NCBI RefSeq assembly: GCF_002162355.1
Contig: NZ_CP021434.1
Span: 3,464,001 to 3,528,000, forward strand
Origin: Tumebacillus avium
GTDB taxonomy: Bacteria > Bacillota > Bacilli > Tumebacillales > Tumebacillaceae
Direction: 5' to 3'
DNA length: 64,000 nucleotides
This document shows, piece by piece, positions 47,465-57,536 of this stretch (position 1 is its first letter; each line of letters starts with the position of its first letter). The notes under the pieces were generated by a model. That model was not told where the DNA came from. It saw nothing but the letters and a program-made list of their open reading frames with translations, and searched no databases. The translations under genes and the position numbers were made by a program.

Positions 47465-48088
47465 TTGCTTACCTTGATTATCCCGGCCTATAACGAAGCG
47501 GAGAATATCGAAGCTGTGCTTGACGTTGTGGTGCAGATGCCCGATTTCCAGCAAATAGTTGTGATCGATGACGGTTCGGTCGACGGAACTTATGATAGAA
47601 TCAAACAGTATCCGGTCGAATCGATCCGTTTTGATCACAACCGCGGCAAAGGCGCCGCGATCTGGGCGGGCGTCAAATTTGCACAGCATCCGTACATTAT
47701 GCTGCTTGATGCAGATCTGATCGGGCTTCGCGAGAACCATCTGCGAAGTCTGATCGAACCTGTGGTTTACGGAGATGCGGCGATGTCGCTTGGCCTGTTT
47801 GGCACGGGGCGTTTTGCCACCGACTGGGCGCAGCGTGTGGCGCCGAATCTGTCCGGTCAACGCGTGCTGCGGCGTGAAGTGCTTGAATCTTTGCCGATGA
47901 TTGAAGATACCCGCTACGGCGTGGAAGTGGCGCTTACCCGCCATGTCCGCCACTCGGGGCTGAAGGTGACCGAAGTGCCGCTCGAGGAGCTGACCCATCG
48001 GATGAAAGAGGAAAAATTGGGCCTGGTGCCCGGCTTCATGGCGCGGATGCGGATGTACTGGGACATCATGCGCGTATTGATTCGCTAG
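47465..48088 (+). CDS. Family 2 glycosyltransferase
   Basis: 207 residues from TTG 47465 behind AAAAAGGAGTGAGA. GT-A fold signatures: LTLIIPAYNEAENIEAVLDV, VVIDDGSVDGTYDRI and the metal-binding IMLLDADLIGL. It has no membrane helices in the sequence, unlike dolichol-phosphate mannose synthases with C-terminal anchors. Donor and acceptor are unknown. Inserted between proS and polC, which are usually adjacent. Confidence 0.82.
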   Translation: MLTLIIPAYNEAENIEAVLDVVVQMPDFQQIVVIDDGSVDGTYDRIKQYPVESIRFDHNRGKGAAIWAGVKFAQHPYIMLLDADLIGLRENHLRSLIEPVVYGDAAMSLGLFGTGRFATDWAQRVAPNLSGQRVLRREVLESLPMIEDTRYGVEVALTRHVRHSGLKVTEVPLEELTHRMKEEKLGLVPGFMARMRMYWDIMRVLIR

Positions 48089-48090
48089 AG

Positions 48091-48121
48091 TTGATGTTAA
48101 CTACGTATCATTTCATATAAT
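48091..48121 (+). promoter_or_regulatory. Possible polC promoter
   Basis: TTGATG (48091-48096) and perfect TATAAT (48116-48121), but the spacer is 19 bases, longer than optimal. ATG of polC is 18 bases downstream, which leaves only just room for its ribosome site. Confidence 0.35.
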
Positions 48122-48139
48122 CGAGGGGGTTTTCCCATT

Positions 48140-51100
48140 ATGAGTCTTGTGGATATGAATGGGCAAAGTCTCTCTTTTTTTTGCGAACGTTTGGGGATTA
48201 AGGAAGAAGCGGTGATTGAAGAGCTTGCCCGCGGACAATTTGCCGGCCGTGCGGTCGTCAACAAAAAAGACCGTTCCGTCTCCGCGAAAATTACGCTGCC
48301 AAGCCGCATTCCCGTTGCTGCGTATGCACGGGTGCAAGGCGCGTTTCAAGCGTATTTTGCCGGTGTGGCGAAACAGGCGAACCTGCGTTTTGAATATGCA
48401 AACGAAGAGACCGATGTGCTGGAGCGCGTCCGCGATTACTGGGCGCTGGCTGTCGATCAGGTGCTGGGCGAGGATCTTTCCTTAAAAGGAGAGCTCAAAG
48501 AAGCAGCCCGGCTGCTGCTCGATGAGCGCTCGATCCGCGTGCCGGTCACTTCCGACGTCATCGTCAGCCGCGTGAAGCAGAAGCAATATGATGAGCGTTT
48601 GGCGAACTGGCTGAAAGACCACTTGAGCCTGCCGCTGATCGTGCAGCTGTACACCGACGAGAGCAAGCGCACCGAAGCGTTTGAAAACTTCCGCTCCCTG
48701 GTCGAAGAGCAAGACCGCATCGAGGGACAAAAAGCTGCCGTGGCAGCAGAGGAAGAGAAGCGTCAGGAAGCGATGAAAGGCGGGAAAGACGGCGCACCGC
48801 CGGAGAAAGTTGAACTCGGTCATCCGATCGACGACGAGCCGACCAGCCTGAAGGAGATTCAGGACGAGATGCGCCGCGTGACGGTGCTGGGACGAATCTT
48901 CTCGGTGGAAACCCGCGAATTGGCATCGGGACGCACGTTGTTCACGTTTAACATCACCGACAACACCGACTCCATCTCCTGCAAGACGTTCTCGAAAGGG
49001 GACAAGCAGCTCGATGTGCTCAAGCTGCTCAAAGACGGGATGTACATGAAGGTGCGCGGCACGGTGCAGTTTGACACCTTTGCCAAGGAGCTTGTGCTGA
49101 TGGTGCAAGACCTGTCCGAACAGCACAAGCCGACCCGCAAAGACACGCGGGAGAAAAAGCGCGTCGAGCTGCATCTGCACACGCCGATGTCTTCCCTCGA
49201 CGGCGTGGCGCCGGTCAAAGACCTGTACTGCCAGGCGGCGAAATGGGGACATACGGCGATCGCCGTCACCGACCATGGCGTCGTGCAGTCCTTCCCGGAA
49301 GCATACAGCGTCGCCAAGAAGAACAACATGAAGTGCCTGCTTGGACTTGAAGCGTATGTGGTCGATGACGGAGCGTCGATCGTCTTCCAATTAAAAGACG
49401 GCACCGATGTTACGATCGACACCAACACCGAATGGGTCGTGTTCGACACCGAGACCACCGGTTTGAACGCAGCCGAAAACACGCTGATCGAGATCGCGGC
49501 CGTGAAGATGAAAGGTCTGGAGATCATCGAAGAGTGGACAGAGCTGATCGACCCGGAAGTGCCGATCTCGGCGAAGATCACCGAACTCACCCGCATCACC
49601 AACGACATGGTCAAAGGCAAACGCAAGCTGCACGAAGTTCTGCCCGACTTCCGCGCATTTGTCGGCGACGGCGTGCTGGTCGCGCATAACGCGGAGTTTG
49701 ACCTCGGCTTCCTGAAAGCGAGCGCCAAGCGCATCGGCATGGAGCCGTGGCGCAATGTCGTGCTCGACACGCTGTCGCTCGCCCGCAAGATCTACCCGCA
49801 TGAAAAGAACTACCGCCTCGGCACCTTGGCGAAAAAGTTCGATGTCGATCTGGTCAACGCCCACCGCGCGCTCGACGATACGGTGGCGCTGGCGAGAATC
49901 TACCAGTTCATGCTGAAAGACTTGGAGGAGAAAGGCTATGCGACGTTGTCGCAGCTGAATCAGAACGACGGTCAGGTCGACTACAGCCGCATCCGGCCGT
50001 TCCATGCCACGATCCTCGTGCAAAACAAGACCGGTCTGAAGAACTTGTACAGGATCGTCTCCGAATCGCACACGAAACATTTCTTCCGCGTGCCGCGCGT
50101 GCCGCGCAGCCTGCTCACCAAATACCGCGAAGGCTTGCTGGTCGGCTCGGCCTGCCAGCAAGGGGAAGTGTTCGATTCGATCCTGCGCGGGAAGACGGAA
50201 GAAGAGCTGCGCGGTGTGGCGGAGTTCTACGATTATCTGGAAATCCAGCCGCTTCTGCACTACAAGCCGCTTTTGCGCAACGAATCGATCTCCACGCTGG
50301 AATCGGTCAAAGAATACCAGCGCATGATCATCCGCGTCGGCAAAGAGATCGGCAAGCCGGTGGTGGCGACAGGCGATGTCCACTTCCTCAACCCGGAAGA
50401 TGCGATCTACCGCGACGTGTTCCTACAGGCGACCAACGATCCCAACCGCGGGGATCAGCCGCCGCTGCACTTCATGAGCACCGATGAGATGCTGGAAGCG
50501 TTTGAGTATCTCGGTCCGGAACTGGCAGAAGAAGTGGTCGTCACCAACACCAACCTCGTCGCCGACATGATCGAAGACGTGTCGCCGGTGCCCGACCAGC
50601 TCTACACGCCGAAGATCGAAGGCGCCGAAGACGAGATGCGCAACATGTGTTACGAAAAAGCGCGCCGTCTCTACGGCGATGAGCTCCCGACGATCGTCGA
50701 AGAGCGTCTGGAAAAAGAGTTGACGTCGATCATCAAACACGGATTTGCCGTCATTTATCTCATCTCTCATAAGATCGTCAAGAAGTCGCTCGACGACGGC
50801 TATCTCGTTGGTTCGCGCGGTTCTGTCGGCTCGTCGTTTGTTGCGACGATGTCTGACATCACCGAGGTCAACCCGCTGCCGCCGCATTACCGCTGCCCGT
50901 CTTGCCAGTTCAGCGAATTTATCGCCGACGGTTCTGTCGGTTCCGGATTTGACTTGCCGGACAAAGACTGCCCGAAGTGCAATCATGTGCTGGAGAAAGA
51001 CGGTCATGACATTCCGTTCGAAACGTTCCTTGGATTTAAAGGGGACAAGGTTCCTGATATCGATTTGAACTTCTCCGGGGATTACCAGGCGCGGGCGCAT

Positions 51101-52498
51101 GCCTACACCAAGGTGCTGTTCGGGGAGGATTACGTGTACCGTGCCGGGACGATTGCAACCGTCGCGGAAAAGACGGCATTTGGCTACGTGAAGAAATATG
51201 CGGAGGAAAAGGGCTGGAACCTGCGCAACGCCGAGATGGCGCGGATGGTGCAGGGCTGTACCGGCATCAAGCGCACGACCGGCCAGCATCCGGGCGGCAT
51301 TCTCGTCGTGCCGGACTACATGGACGTGTATGATTTCAGCCCGATTCAGTTCCCGGCCGATGATAAAAACGCGGAGTGGAAAACGTCGCACTTCGACTTC
51401 CATTCCATCCATGACAACCTGCTCAAGCTCGATATTCTGGGGCACGATGACCCGACTGTCATCCGCATGCTCCAAGACTTGACCGGTCTCGATCCGAAAA
51501 AGATCCCGACCGACGACCCGCAGGTCATGTCGCTGTTTGCCGGCACCGATGCGCTGACGATCGACCCGGACAACCCGGTCACGCCGCAGAAGATCCGTTC
51601 AAAGACGGGCACCTACGGCATCCCGGAGTTTGGGACGAAGTTCGTGCGCCAGATGCTGGAAGACACCAAGCCGAGCACATTCTCGGAGCTGTTGCAGATC
51701 TCCGGCCTGTCGCACGGGACGGACGTCTGGCTGAACAACGCGCAGTCCCTGATCCAAAAAGGCGTCTGCAAGCTGAAAGACGTGATCGGCTGCCGCGACG
51801 ACATCATGGTCTACCTGATCTATGCAGGTCTGGAACCGTCCTTCGCCTTCAAAATCATGGAGAGCGTGCGGAAAGGGAAAGGCCTGACGCCGGAGATGGA
51901 AGAAGAGATGAAGAAGCATAAAGTGCCGGACTGGTACATCTGGTCCTGCAAGCAGATCAAGTACATGTTCCCGAAAGCGCATGCTACGGCGTATGTACTG
52001 ATGGCCGTGCGGATCGCTTACTTTAAGGTTCACTATCCGCTGGAATTTTATGCAACTTACTTCTCCGTCCGCGCCGATGACTTCGACCTCGAAGTGATGG
52101 GCAAAGGCTACGACGCGATCGTGGCGAAGATCGAAGAGATTGAAGCAAAAGGCTTCCAGGCCGCTCCGAAAGAAAAAGCGCTGCACACGGTGCTGGAGAT
52201 GGCTTGCGAGATGACGGCACGGGGCTACAAGTTCCTGCCGCTCGACCTCTACAAGTCGGACGCGACGAAGTTCCAGGTCGTCAAAGAAGAAAACGGCCTG
52301 CGTCCGCCGTTTGGCGCACTGGCCGGCTGCGGCGAATCGGCAGCCAAGTCGATCGCCGAAGCGGCGAAGCAGGGCGAGTTCCTGTCGGTCCAGGATCTGC
52401 AGGAAAAATCCCGCGTTTCCAAAACGGTGATCGAACTGCTCGAATCGCATGGCTGCCTGCAGGGGATGCCAGAGAGCAACCAGCTCTCCCTGTTTTAG
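48140..52498 (+). CDS. polC: DNA polymerase III alpha subunit, PolC type
   Basis: Main replicative polymerase of low-GC Gram-positives. 1452 residues, normal. Domains in order: N-terminal region, OB fold (about 240-330), PHP domain (RVELHLHTPMSSLDG near 342) interrupted by the DnaQ-like proofreading exonuclease (WVVFDTETTGLNAAEN near 433, HRALDDTVALARI near 575), PHP remainder, zinc finger-like CPSCQFSEFIADG and CPKCNHVLE near 915-950, then the palm with VPDIDLNFSGDYQ and fingers. Ends LFESHGCLQGM-type with SNQLSLF, a beta-clamp binding tail. Confidence 0.98.
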   Translation: MSLVDMNGQSLSFFCERLGIKEEAVIEELARGQFAGRAVVNKKDRSVSAKITLPSRIPVAAYARVQGAFQAYFAGVAKQANLRFEYANEETDVLERVRDYWALAVDQVLGEDLSLKGELKEAARLLLDERSIRVPVTSDVIVSRVKQKQYDERLANWLKDHLSLPLIVQLYTDESKRTEAFENFRSLVEEQDRIEGQKAAVAAEEEKRQEAMKGGKDGAPPEKVELGHPIDDEPTSLKEIQDEMRRVTVLGRIFSVETRELASGRTLFTFNITDNTDSISCKTFSKGDKQLDVLKLLKDGMYMKVRGTVQFDTFAKELVLMVQDLSEQHKPTRKDTREKKRVELHLHTPMSSLDGVAPVKDLYCQAAKWGHTAIAVTDHGVVQSFPEAYSVAKKNNMKCLLGLEAYVVDDGASIVFQLKDGTDVTIDTNTEWVVFDTETTGLNAAENTLIEIAAVKMKGLEIIEEWTELIDPEVPISAKITELTRITNDMVKGKRKLHEVLPDFRAFVGDGVLVAHNAEFDLGFLKASAKRIGMEPWRNVVLDTLSLARKIYPHEKNYRLGTLAKKFDVDLVNAHRALDDTVALARIYQFMLKDLEEKGYATLSQLNQNDGQVDYSRIRPFHATILVQNKTGLKNLYRIVSESHTKHFFRVPRVPRSLLTKYREGLLVGSACQQGEVFDSILRGKTEEELRGVAEFYDYLEIQPLLHYKPLLRNESISTLESVKEYQRMIIRVGKEIGKPVVATGDVHFLNPEDAIYRDVFLQATNDPNRGDQPPLHFMSTDEMLEAFEYLGPELAEEVVVTNTNLVADMIEDVSPVPDQLYTPKIEGAEDEMRNMCYEKARRLYGDELPTIVEERLEKELTSIIKHGFAVIYLISHKIVKKSLDDGYLVGSRGSVGSSFVATMSDITEVNPLPPHYRCPSCQFSEFIADGSVGSGFDLPDKDCPKCNHVLEKDGHDIPFETFLGFKGDKVPDIDLNFSGDYQARAHAYTKVLFGEDYVYRAGTIATVAEKTAFGYVKKYAEEKGWNLRNAEMARMVQGCTGIKRTTGQHPGGILVVPDYMDVYDFSPIQFPADDKNAEWKTSHFDFHSIHDNLLKLDILGHDDPTVIRMLQDLTGLDPKKIPTDDPQVMSLFAGTDALTIDPDNPVTPQKIRSKTGTYGIPEFGTKFVRQMLEDTKPSTFSELLQISGLSHGTDVWLNNAQSLIQKGVCKLKDVIGCRDDIMVYLIYAGLEPSFAFKIMESVRKGKGLTPEMEEEMKKHKVPDWYIWSCKQIKYMFPKAHATAYVLMAVRIAYFKVHYPLEFYATYFSVRADDFDLEVMGKGYDAIVAKIEEIEAKGFQAAPKEKALHTVLEMACEMTARGYKFLPLDLYKSDATKFQVVKEENGLRPPFGALAGCGESAAKSIAEAAKQGEFLSVQDLQEKSRVSKTVIELLESHGCLQGMPESNQLSLF

Positions 52499-52500
52499 TC

Positions 52501-52529
52501 TTGCGTGGAAAAGTCGTTCATGCTATAAT
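52501..52529 (+). promoter_or_regulatory. SigA promoter of the rimP-nusA-infB operon
   Basis: TTGCGT (52501-52506), 17-base spacer, extended -10 TGC-TATAAT (52524-52529). It begins two bases after the polC stop and leaves a leader of about 145 bases. Confidence 0.85.
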
Positions 52530-52563
52530 TTGTATGGCTATGATGTGGAATACTGTCATCGAC

Positions 52564-52586
52564 AAGAGTGGGGAAACCCACTCTTT
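52564..52586 (+). promoter_or_regulatory. Hairpin in the rimP leader
   Basis: Perfect 9-pair stem AAGAGTGGG/CCCACTCTT with a GAAA tetraloop, about 35 bases after the promoter. Only a short T run (CTTTCGG) follows, so it is not a simple terminator; it may be a transcript-stabilising or regulatory stem in the leader of the nusA operon. Confidence 0.6.
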
Positions 52587-52676
52587 CGGTTTATCTGGGT
52601 GTTTCGCGAGGTGCATACTTTGGAAATACTATTCCCACACACACGACATCTGCTCTCATTCTGAAGGAGGGATAGC

Positions 52677-53138
52677 ATGACGAAGCGTAAAGTAACAGAA
52701 ATCGTAGAAGAACTCGCAACCCCCATCGTCGAGGGTGAAGGTCTCGAACTTGTCGACGTTGAGTATAAAAAGGAAGGCGCCAACTGGTTCCTTCGCGTAT
52801 TTATCGACAAGCCGGAGGGCGTAGACATTGATGACTGCGGCCGTGTCAGCGAAAAGTTGTCCGACATGCTGGATGAAGTCGATCCGATTCCGACCAGCTA
52901 CTTCTTGGAAGTATCGAGTCCGGGAGCGGAACGACCGCTGAAGAAACCCGCCGATTATGAACGGGCGGTTGGCAAACATGTATACATAACAACGTACGAA
53001 CCGATTGATGGACAGAAAACGTTCGAGGGTGTGCTGGAAGCGTACGACGGTGAGAACCTCACCGTAAAAGAGGCGAAAGCGGCAAAGACGCTCAACTTGG
53101 AAGCGGTCGCGTCCGCGCGCCTGGCCGTCGCATTCTAA
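52677..53138 (+). CDS. rimP: Ribosome maturation factor RimP
   Basis: Needed for 30S subunit maturation. 153 residues. ATG 52677 behind AAGGAGGGATAG. Family blocks: [40 protein letters not shown] and [20 protein letters not shown]. First gene of the nusA-infB operon, as in B. subtilis (ylxS). Confidence 0.96.
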   Translation: MTKRKVTEIVEELATPIVEGEGLELVDVEYKKEGANWFLRVFIDKPEGVDIDDCGRVSEKLSDMLDEVDPIPTSYFLEVSSPGAERPLKKPADYERAVGKHVYITTYEPIDGQKTFEGVLEAYDGENLTVKEAKAAKTLNLEAVASARLAVAF

Positions 53139-53171
53139 ACGGCGATTCTCGAAAGGAGGAGAGACCATTCT

Positions 53172-54311
53172 ATGAATACAGAGTTTATTGATGCTTTAGA
53201 GCAGATCGAGCGCGAAAAAGGCATTTCCAAAGACCTTTTGATCGAAGCGATCGAAGCTGCCCTCATCTCAGGTTACAAGCGCAACTTTAACTCCGCGCAA
53301 AACGTGCGCGTCGATGTCAGCCGCCACACCGGTATCGTCAAAGTCTATGCGCGCAAGACGGTCGTCGAAGAGCCGACCGACCCGCGCCTTGAGATTTCGC
53401 TGGACGCGGCGGAGCAGATCGACCCGGGCTTCCAGATCGGCGACATCGCCGAGATCGAAGTTACCCCGCGCGATTTCGGCCGCATCGCAGCACAGACTGC
53501 GAAGCAGGTTGTCACGCAGCGCATCCGCGAAGCGGAGCGCGGTATGATCTACAATACGTTTGTTGACCGCGAGTATGACATCGTCACCGGTATCGTACAA
53601 CGTCAGGACAACCGTTTTTATTACGTGGACCTCGGCAAGGTGGAAGCGGTGCTTCCGCTTACTGAAGTGATGCCGACCGAAAAATTTACGCATAACGACC
53701 GCGTGAAAGCTTACATCACCAAGGTCGAGAAGACCACCAAAGGCCCGCAGATCATGCTTTCCCGCACCCATCCGGGTCTGCTCAAACGCCTGTTTGAGCT
53801 GGAAGTTCCGGAGATCTATGAAGGTGTGGTCGAGCTGAAATCGGTCGCCCGCGAAGCGGGTTACCGCTCCAAAATCGCCGTGTTCTCCCGCAACCCGGAA
53901 GTTGATCCGGTTGGCTCTTGCGTCGGTCCGCGCGGCATGCGCGTGCAGGCGATCGTCAACGAGCTGAAAGGCGAGAAGATCGACATCGTCAAATGGAGTG
54001 AAGATCCGAAGGAACTCGTGGCCAACGCCCTGTCTCCTTCGAAGGTCGTCTCCGTCGACACCGATGAAGAGAACAAGGTCGCGCGCGTTGTTGTGCCCGA
54101 CTATCAACTGTCGCTTGCGATCGGCAAGGAAGGCCAAAATGCCCGCCTCGCCGCAAAGCTCACCAACTGGAAGATCGACATCAAGAGCGAATCGCAAGCG
54201 GGCGAAGACGGCGATGTGCTCCCGCAGGATGCTGCTTCTTCTGACCACGGTGACTATGCGGATGAGAACTACCACGCAGAAGCTGTGGATGCCGAAGAAG
54301 TACGCGACTAG
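53172..54311 (+). CDS. nusA: Transcription termination/antitermination protein NusA
   Basis: Binds RNA polymerase and nascent RNA to modulate pausing and termination. 379 residues. N-terminal polymerase-binding domain, S1 domain (IVTGIVQRQDNRFYYVDLGK near 135), KH1 with VGSCVGPRGMRVQAIVNEL and KH2 with LAIGKEGQNARLAAKLTNW, then an acidic tail rich in Asp/Glu (about 345-379). Gram-positive length. AAAGGAGGAG site upstream. Confidence 0.97.
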   Translation: MNTEFIDALEQIEREKGISKDLLIEAIEAALISGYKRNFNSAQNVRVDVSRHTGIVKVYARKTVVEEPTDPRLEISLDAAEQIDPGFQIGDIAEIEVTPRDFGRIAAQTAKQVVTQRIREAERGMIYNTFVDREYDIVTGIVQRQDNRFYYVDLGKVEAVLPLTEVMPTEKFTHNDRVKAYITKVEKTTKGPQIMLSRTHPGLLKRLFELEVPEIYEGVVELKSVAREAGYRSKIAVFSRNPEVDPVGSCVGPRGMRVQAIVNELKGEKIDIVKWSEDPKELVANALSPSKVVSVDTDEENKVARVVVPDYQLSLAIGKEGQNARLAAKLTNWKIDIKSESQAGEDGDVLPQDAASSDHGDYADENYHAEAVDAEEVRD

Positions 54312-54331
54312 GGAAAAGGAGGGGATCCGCC

Positions 54332-54619
54332 TTGCAGAAAAAGATCCCTCTTCGCAAGTGCGTCGGTTGTCAGGAGATGAAGCAGAAGCGCGAATTGATT
54401 CGCATCGTCTACAACCAGGCGCAGAGTACGGTAGAGCTTGACCCGACCGGCAAGAAGGCCGGCCGGGGAGCCTACATCTGCCGCAAGGCAGAATGCTTAA
54501 CGCCGGCACGCAAGAAAAAAGCGCTGGAGCGCTCGCTGAAAACGTCCGTATCCGAAGAGATTTACGAGAACCTGGCCAAGGAACTTTCCTTGGTGGATGA
54601 GGTGGGTCCGGATGAATGA
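54332..54619 (+). CDS. rnpM: RNase P modulator RnpM (YlxR)
   Basis: RNA-binding protein reported to modulate RNase P in B. subtilis. 95 residues, TTG start at 54332 behind AAAAGGAGGGGA. Signature RKCVGCQEMKQKRELIRIV and KAGRGAYICRKAECL are diagnostic. Overlaps the ylxQ start by 8 bases. Confidence 0.94.
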   Translation: MQKKIPLRKCVGCQEMKQKRELIRIVYNQAQSTVELDPTGKKAGRGAYICRKAECLTPARKKKALERSLKTSVSEEIYENLAKELSLVDEVGPDE

Positions 54620-54938
54620 TGGGCGAATCTATAATCTCTTAGGACTGGCGATGCGAGCAGGTGCTCTGACAGCAGGAAATGACGCGTGTATGTCCAGTGT
54701 GCGTTCCGGTAAAGCGGCCCTGGCCGTCATTGCAAGTGATACTGGTGGAAATGCCAAGAAGAAGTATGCTGACAAGTGCAAGCACTACGGGGTACCCTTG
54801 GTGGAGCTTGGCACAAAAGACAGCCTTGGCCACGCGGTCGGGAAGGCGCAAAACGCCATCCTCGTGCTCACAGACCGCGGCTTCGCACACCGGATTCTGC
54901 AATTGACTGGGGAAAACATCGGGGGTGAAGCACATTGA
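54612..54938 (+). CDS. ylxQ: L7Ae-family ribosomal-like RNA-binding protein YlxQ
   Basis: K-turn-binding fold. 108 residues from ATG 54612, behind GAGGTGGG; ATG 54597 in frame precedes the site. Blocks [20 protein letters not shown] and [17 protein letters not shown] fit the L7Ae/L30e group. Located between rnpM and infB as in B. subtilis. Its stop overlaps the TTG start of infB. Confidence 0.92.
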   Translation: MNDGRIYNLLGLAMRAGALTAGNDACMSSVRSGKAALAVIASDTGGNAKKKYADKCKHYGVPLVELGTKDSLGHAVGKAQNAILVLTDRGFAHRILQLTGENIGGEAH

Positions 54939-57421
54939 GCAAACTGCGGATCTATGAATACGCCAAACAGCAGAATATGTCGTCCAAAGAGATCATTACA
55001 ATCCTCAACCGCGTAAATGTGCCGGTTAACAACCACATGAGCGTGATGGATCAGGAGATGATCAGTAAAGTGGAACAACATTTCAAAGATGTGAAGGCCA
55101 AAGCAGAACCACAAAAAGGGGATCAATCCTCAAAACAAAATGGAGAACGGAGAAATCAGGGATATATGGCAAATGAGAATTCGAAAGGGAACCCGTCGAC
55201 ACAGTCTCCTCAGGCGAAACCTGAGAACGATAAAGACTACGATAACCTCGTAGATGATCGCGTGGCTTCCCAGCCGCGCAATGAGCGCATTCCGAAGAAA
55301 CCGATTCCGAACAAGCCGGCCGGCGCGAAGCCTGCAACCGGCGGCACCACGGGCGGCAATCGTCCGAGCACAACCGGCGGCGGCAATCGCCCCGGCGGCC
55401 AGGGCGGCAACCGTCCGGGCGGCCAAGGCGGCGGCAATCGTCCGGGCGGCCAAGGCGGCGGCAATCGTCCGGGCGGCCAAGGCGGCGGCAACCGTCCGGG
55501 CGGCCAAGGCGGCGGCAACCGCGGTCCGAGCAACAACAACCGCGGCGGAAACAACAACAATCGCGGCGGCGGCGCAGGCCGCGGCGGGAACAACAACAAC
55601 CGTGGCGGCGGTCGCGGAGGCAACCAGCAGGGCGGACATCGCCCGGCAGCGCCGAAGCAGCCGGAATTGCCGACGAAAATCGAGCTGATGGAAGCGCTGA
55701 CCGTCAAGGATTTCGCCAAGCTGGTCAAGCGCGAACCGTCGGAGATCATCAAAAAGCTGCTCTTCCTCGGTATCATGGCGACGATCAACAACGAGATCGA
55801 AGTTGATGCGATGACCTTGGTAGCAGAAGACTACGGCATCGAAGTCGAAATCAAAGAGCCGGTCGATGAAGAAGCGGTCGACATGCTCGTCGAAGAAGAA
55901 AACCCGGAAAATCTCAGCGAACGTTCCCCGATCGTTACGATCATGGGCCACGTCGACCACGGGAAAACCACGTTGCTTGATGCGATTCGTTCCACGAACG
56001 TCACCGCATCGGAGGCAGGCGGCATCACCCAGCACATCGGCGCCTACCAAGTTGAGATCAAAGGCAAGAAGATCACTTTCCTCGACACCCCGGGCCACGC
56101 CGCGTTCACCACGATGCGCGCGCGCGGTGCGCAAGTCACCGACATCACCATCCTTGTCGTTGCAGCTGACGACGGCGTTATGCCGCAGACGGTCGAAGCG
56201 ATCAACCACGCGAAAGCTGCGAACGTGCCGATCATCGTCGCTGTCAACAAGATGGACAAAGAAAACGCCAACCCGGACCGCGTGAAGCAAGAGCTGACCG
56301 AATACGGTCTCGTTGCGGAAGAGTGGGGCGGCGACACGATCTTCGTGCCGGTGTCCGCACTGAAGCGCGACGGTCTGGAAGACATCCTGGAAATGATCCT
56401 GCTGGTGTCTGAAGTGCAAGAGCTGAAGGCCAACACGGACGGCCGTCCGCGCGGCACCGTGATCGAGGCGGAGCTGGACAAAGGACGCGGCCCGGTGGCA
56501 ACCGTGCTCGTGCAAAACGGCACCCTGCGCGTCGGCGATATTGTTGTCGCAGGCACCACCTACGGCAAAGTGCGCGCAATGGTCAATGACCGCGGCCGCC
56601 GCATCAAAGAAGCTGGCCCGGCGATGCCGGTTGAGATCCTTGGTCTCTCCGACGTTCCGAGTGCAGGCGACCTGTTCGTCGTTTACGATGATGAGCGCAA
56701 AGCGAGCAAACTCGTCGACAAGCGCGTCTCCAAGGTTCGTCAGGAAGCGATCGGCTCGAACTCCCGCGTCACGCTGGACGATCTGTTCAAGCAGATCAAA
56801 GAAGGCGAGATCAAAGAGCTCAACGTCATCCTGAAAGCGGACGTGCAAGGTTCTGTCGAAGCGCTGCGCGGCTCGCTTGAGAAGATCGAAGTCGAAGGCG
56901 TTCGCGTCCGCGTGGTTCACCAAGGCGTCGGTGCGATCAACGAGTCTGACATCATCCTGGCGACTGCGTCCAACGCGATCGTGATCGGTTTCAACGTCCG
57001 TCCGCAGCCGCAGGCGGAAAAGATGGCCGACTCGGAAAAGGTCGATGTTCGTCTTTACCGCGTCATCTACAACGCGATCGAAGAAGTTGAAGCAGCCCTC
57101 AAAGGGATGCTCGATCCGGAATTCAAAGAAGTTGTGCTTGGCCGCGCAGAAGTGCGCCAGACCTTCAAAGTTTCCAAGGTCGGCACCATCGCAGGCTGCA
57201 TGGTCACCGAAGGCAAGCTCGTTCGCAACGCCGAACTGCGTGTCATCCGTGACGGCATCGTCATCTTCGAAGGCTCGTTTGACTCGCTCAAGCGTTTCAA
57301 AGACGATGCAAAAGAAGTGGCGACCGGCTTTGAATGCGGCGTGACCATCGAGAAGTTCAATGACGTCAAAGAAGGCGACATCATCGAAGCCTTCCAAATG
57401 GAGCAAGTTAAGATCGTATAA
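54935..57421 (+). CDS. infB: Translation initiation factor IF-2
   Basis: GTPase that brings fMet-tRNA to the 30S subunit. 828 residues, TTG start at 54935. N-terminal IF2N domain ([20 protein letters not shown]), then a long Gly/Asn/Arg/Gln low-complexity segment (about 145-245) built on GGNRPGGQG repeats, a second IF2N domain ([20 protein letters not shown]), G domain with [14 protein letters not shown] (near 337), DTPGHAAF and NKMDKE, and the C1/C2 domains. The repeat segment is longer and more regular than in most Bacilli. Confidence 0.98.
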   Translation: MSKLRIYEYAKQQNMSSKEIITILNRVNVPVNNHMSVMDQEMISKVEQHFKDVKAKAEPQKGDQSSKQNGERRNQGYMANENSKGNPSTQSPQAKPENDKDYDNLVDDRVASQPRNERIPKKPIPNKPAGAKPATGGTTGGNRPSTTGGGNRPGGQGGNRPGGQGGGNRPGGQGGGNRPGGQGGGNRPGGQGGGNRGPSNNNRGGNNNNRGGGAGRGGNNNNRGGGRGGNQQGGHRPAAPKQPELPTKIELMEALTVKDFAKLVKREPSEIIKKLLFLGIMATINNEIEVDAMTLVAEDYGIEVEIKEPVDEEAVDMLVEEENPENLSERSPIVTIMGHVDHGKTTLLDAIRSTNVTASEAGGITQHIGAYQVEIKGKKITFLDTPGHAAFTTMRARGAQVTDITILVVAADDGVMPQTVEAINHAKAANVPIIVAVNKMDKENANPDRVKQELTEYGLVAEEWGGDTIFVPVSALKRDGLEDILEMILLVSEVQELKANTDGRPRGTVIEAELDKGRGPVATVLVQNGTLRVGDIVVAGTTYGKVRAMVNDRGRRIKEAGPAMPVEILGLSDVPSAGDLFVVYDDERKASKLVDKRVSKVRQEAIGSNSRVTLDDLFKQIKEGEIKELNVILKADVQGSVEALRGSLEKIEVEGVRVRVVHQGVGAINESDIILATASNAIVIGFNVRPQPQAEKMADSEKVDVRLYRVIYNAIEEVEAALKGMLDPEFKEVVLGRAEVRQTFKVSKVGTIAGCMVTEGKLVRNAELRVIRDGIVIFEGSFDSLKRFKDDAKEVATGFECGVTIEKFNDVKEGDIIEAFQMEQVKIV
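55376..55520 (+). repeat. Tandem 27-base repeats in infB
   Basis: About five imperfect copies of a 27-base unit (GGCGGCAATCGTCCGGGCGG CCAAGGC, shown in two parts) encode GGNRPGGQG. Copies differ by single synonymous changes (AAT/AAC, CGT/CGC), showing recent duplication plus drift. Polymorphic length between strains is likely. Confidence 0.85.
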
Positions 57422-57490
57422 TGACGACAGGAGTTGGGTTTCGCAATTGCCAAAGCACCGCTTCGGCTCTTGCGGGGCGCAACTCCGTCA
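57422..57490 (+). promoter_or_regulatory. Hairpin between infB and rbfA
   Basis: TGAC-bulge-GGAGTTG (57422-57436) pairs with CAACTCC-GTCA (57480-57490), enclosing a 43-base loop with a small CCGCTTCGG stem. No T run follows, so it is not a classical terminator. The gene ylxP, normally here, is absent. Confidence 0.4.
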
Positions 57491-57536
57491 TGTATACATA
57501 GGCTGTTCACACTCCAACAAGATGAGGTGACCATTC

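Noticed and set aside
55376..55520. CRISPR array
   Set aside because: Repeats are contiguous, in frame and coding, with no unique spacers and no cas genes.
55130..57406. 758-codon antisense frame opposite infB
   Set aside because: Reads through the Gly-rich repeat as Ala-rich text and has no start signal; shadow of infB.
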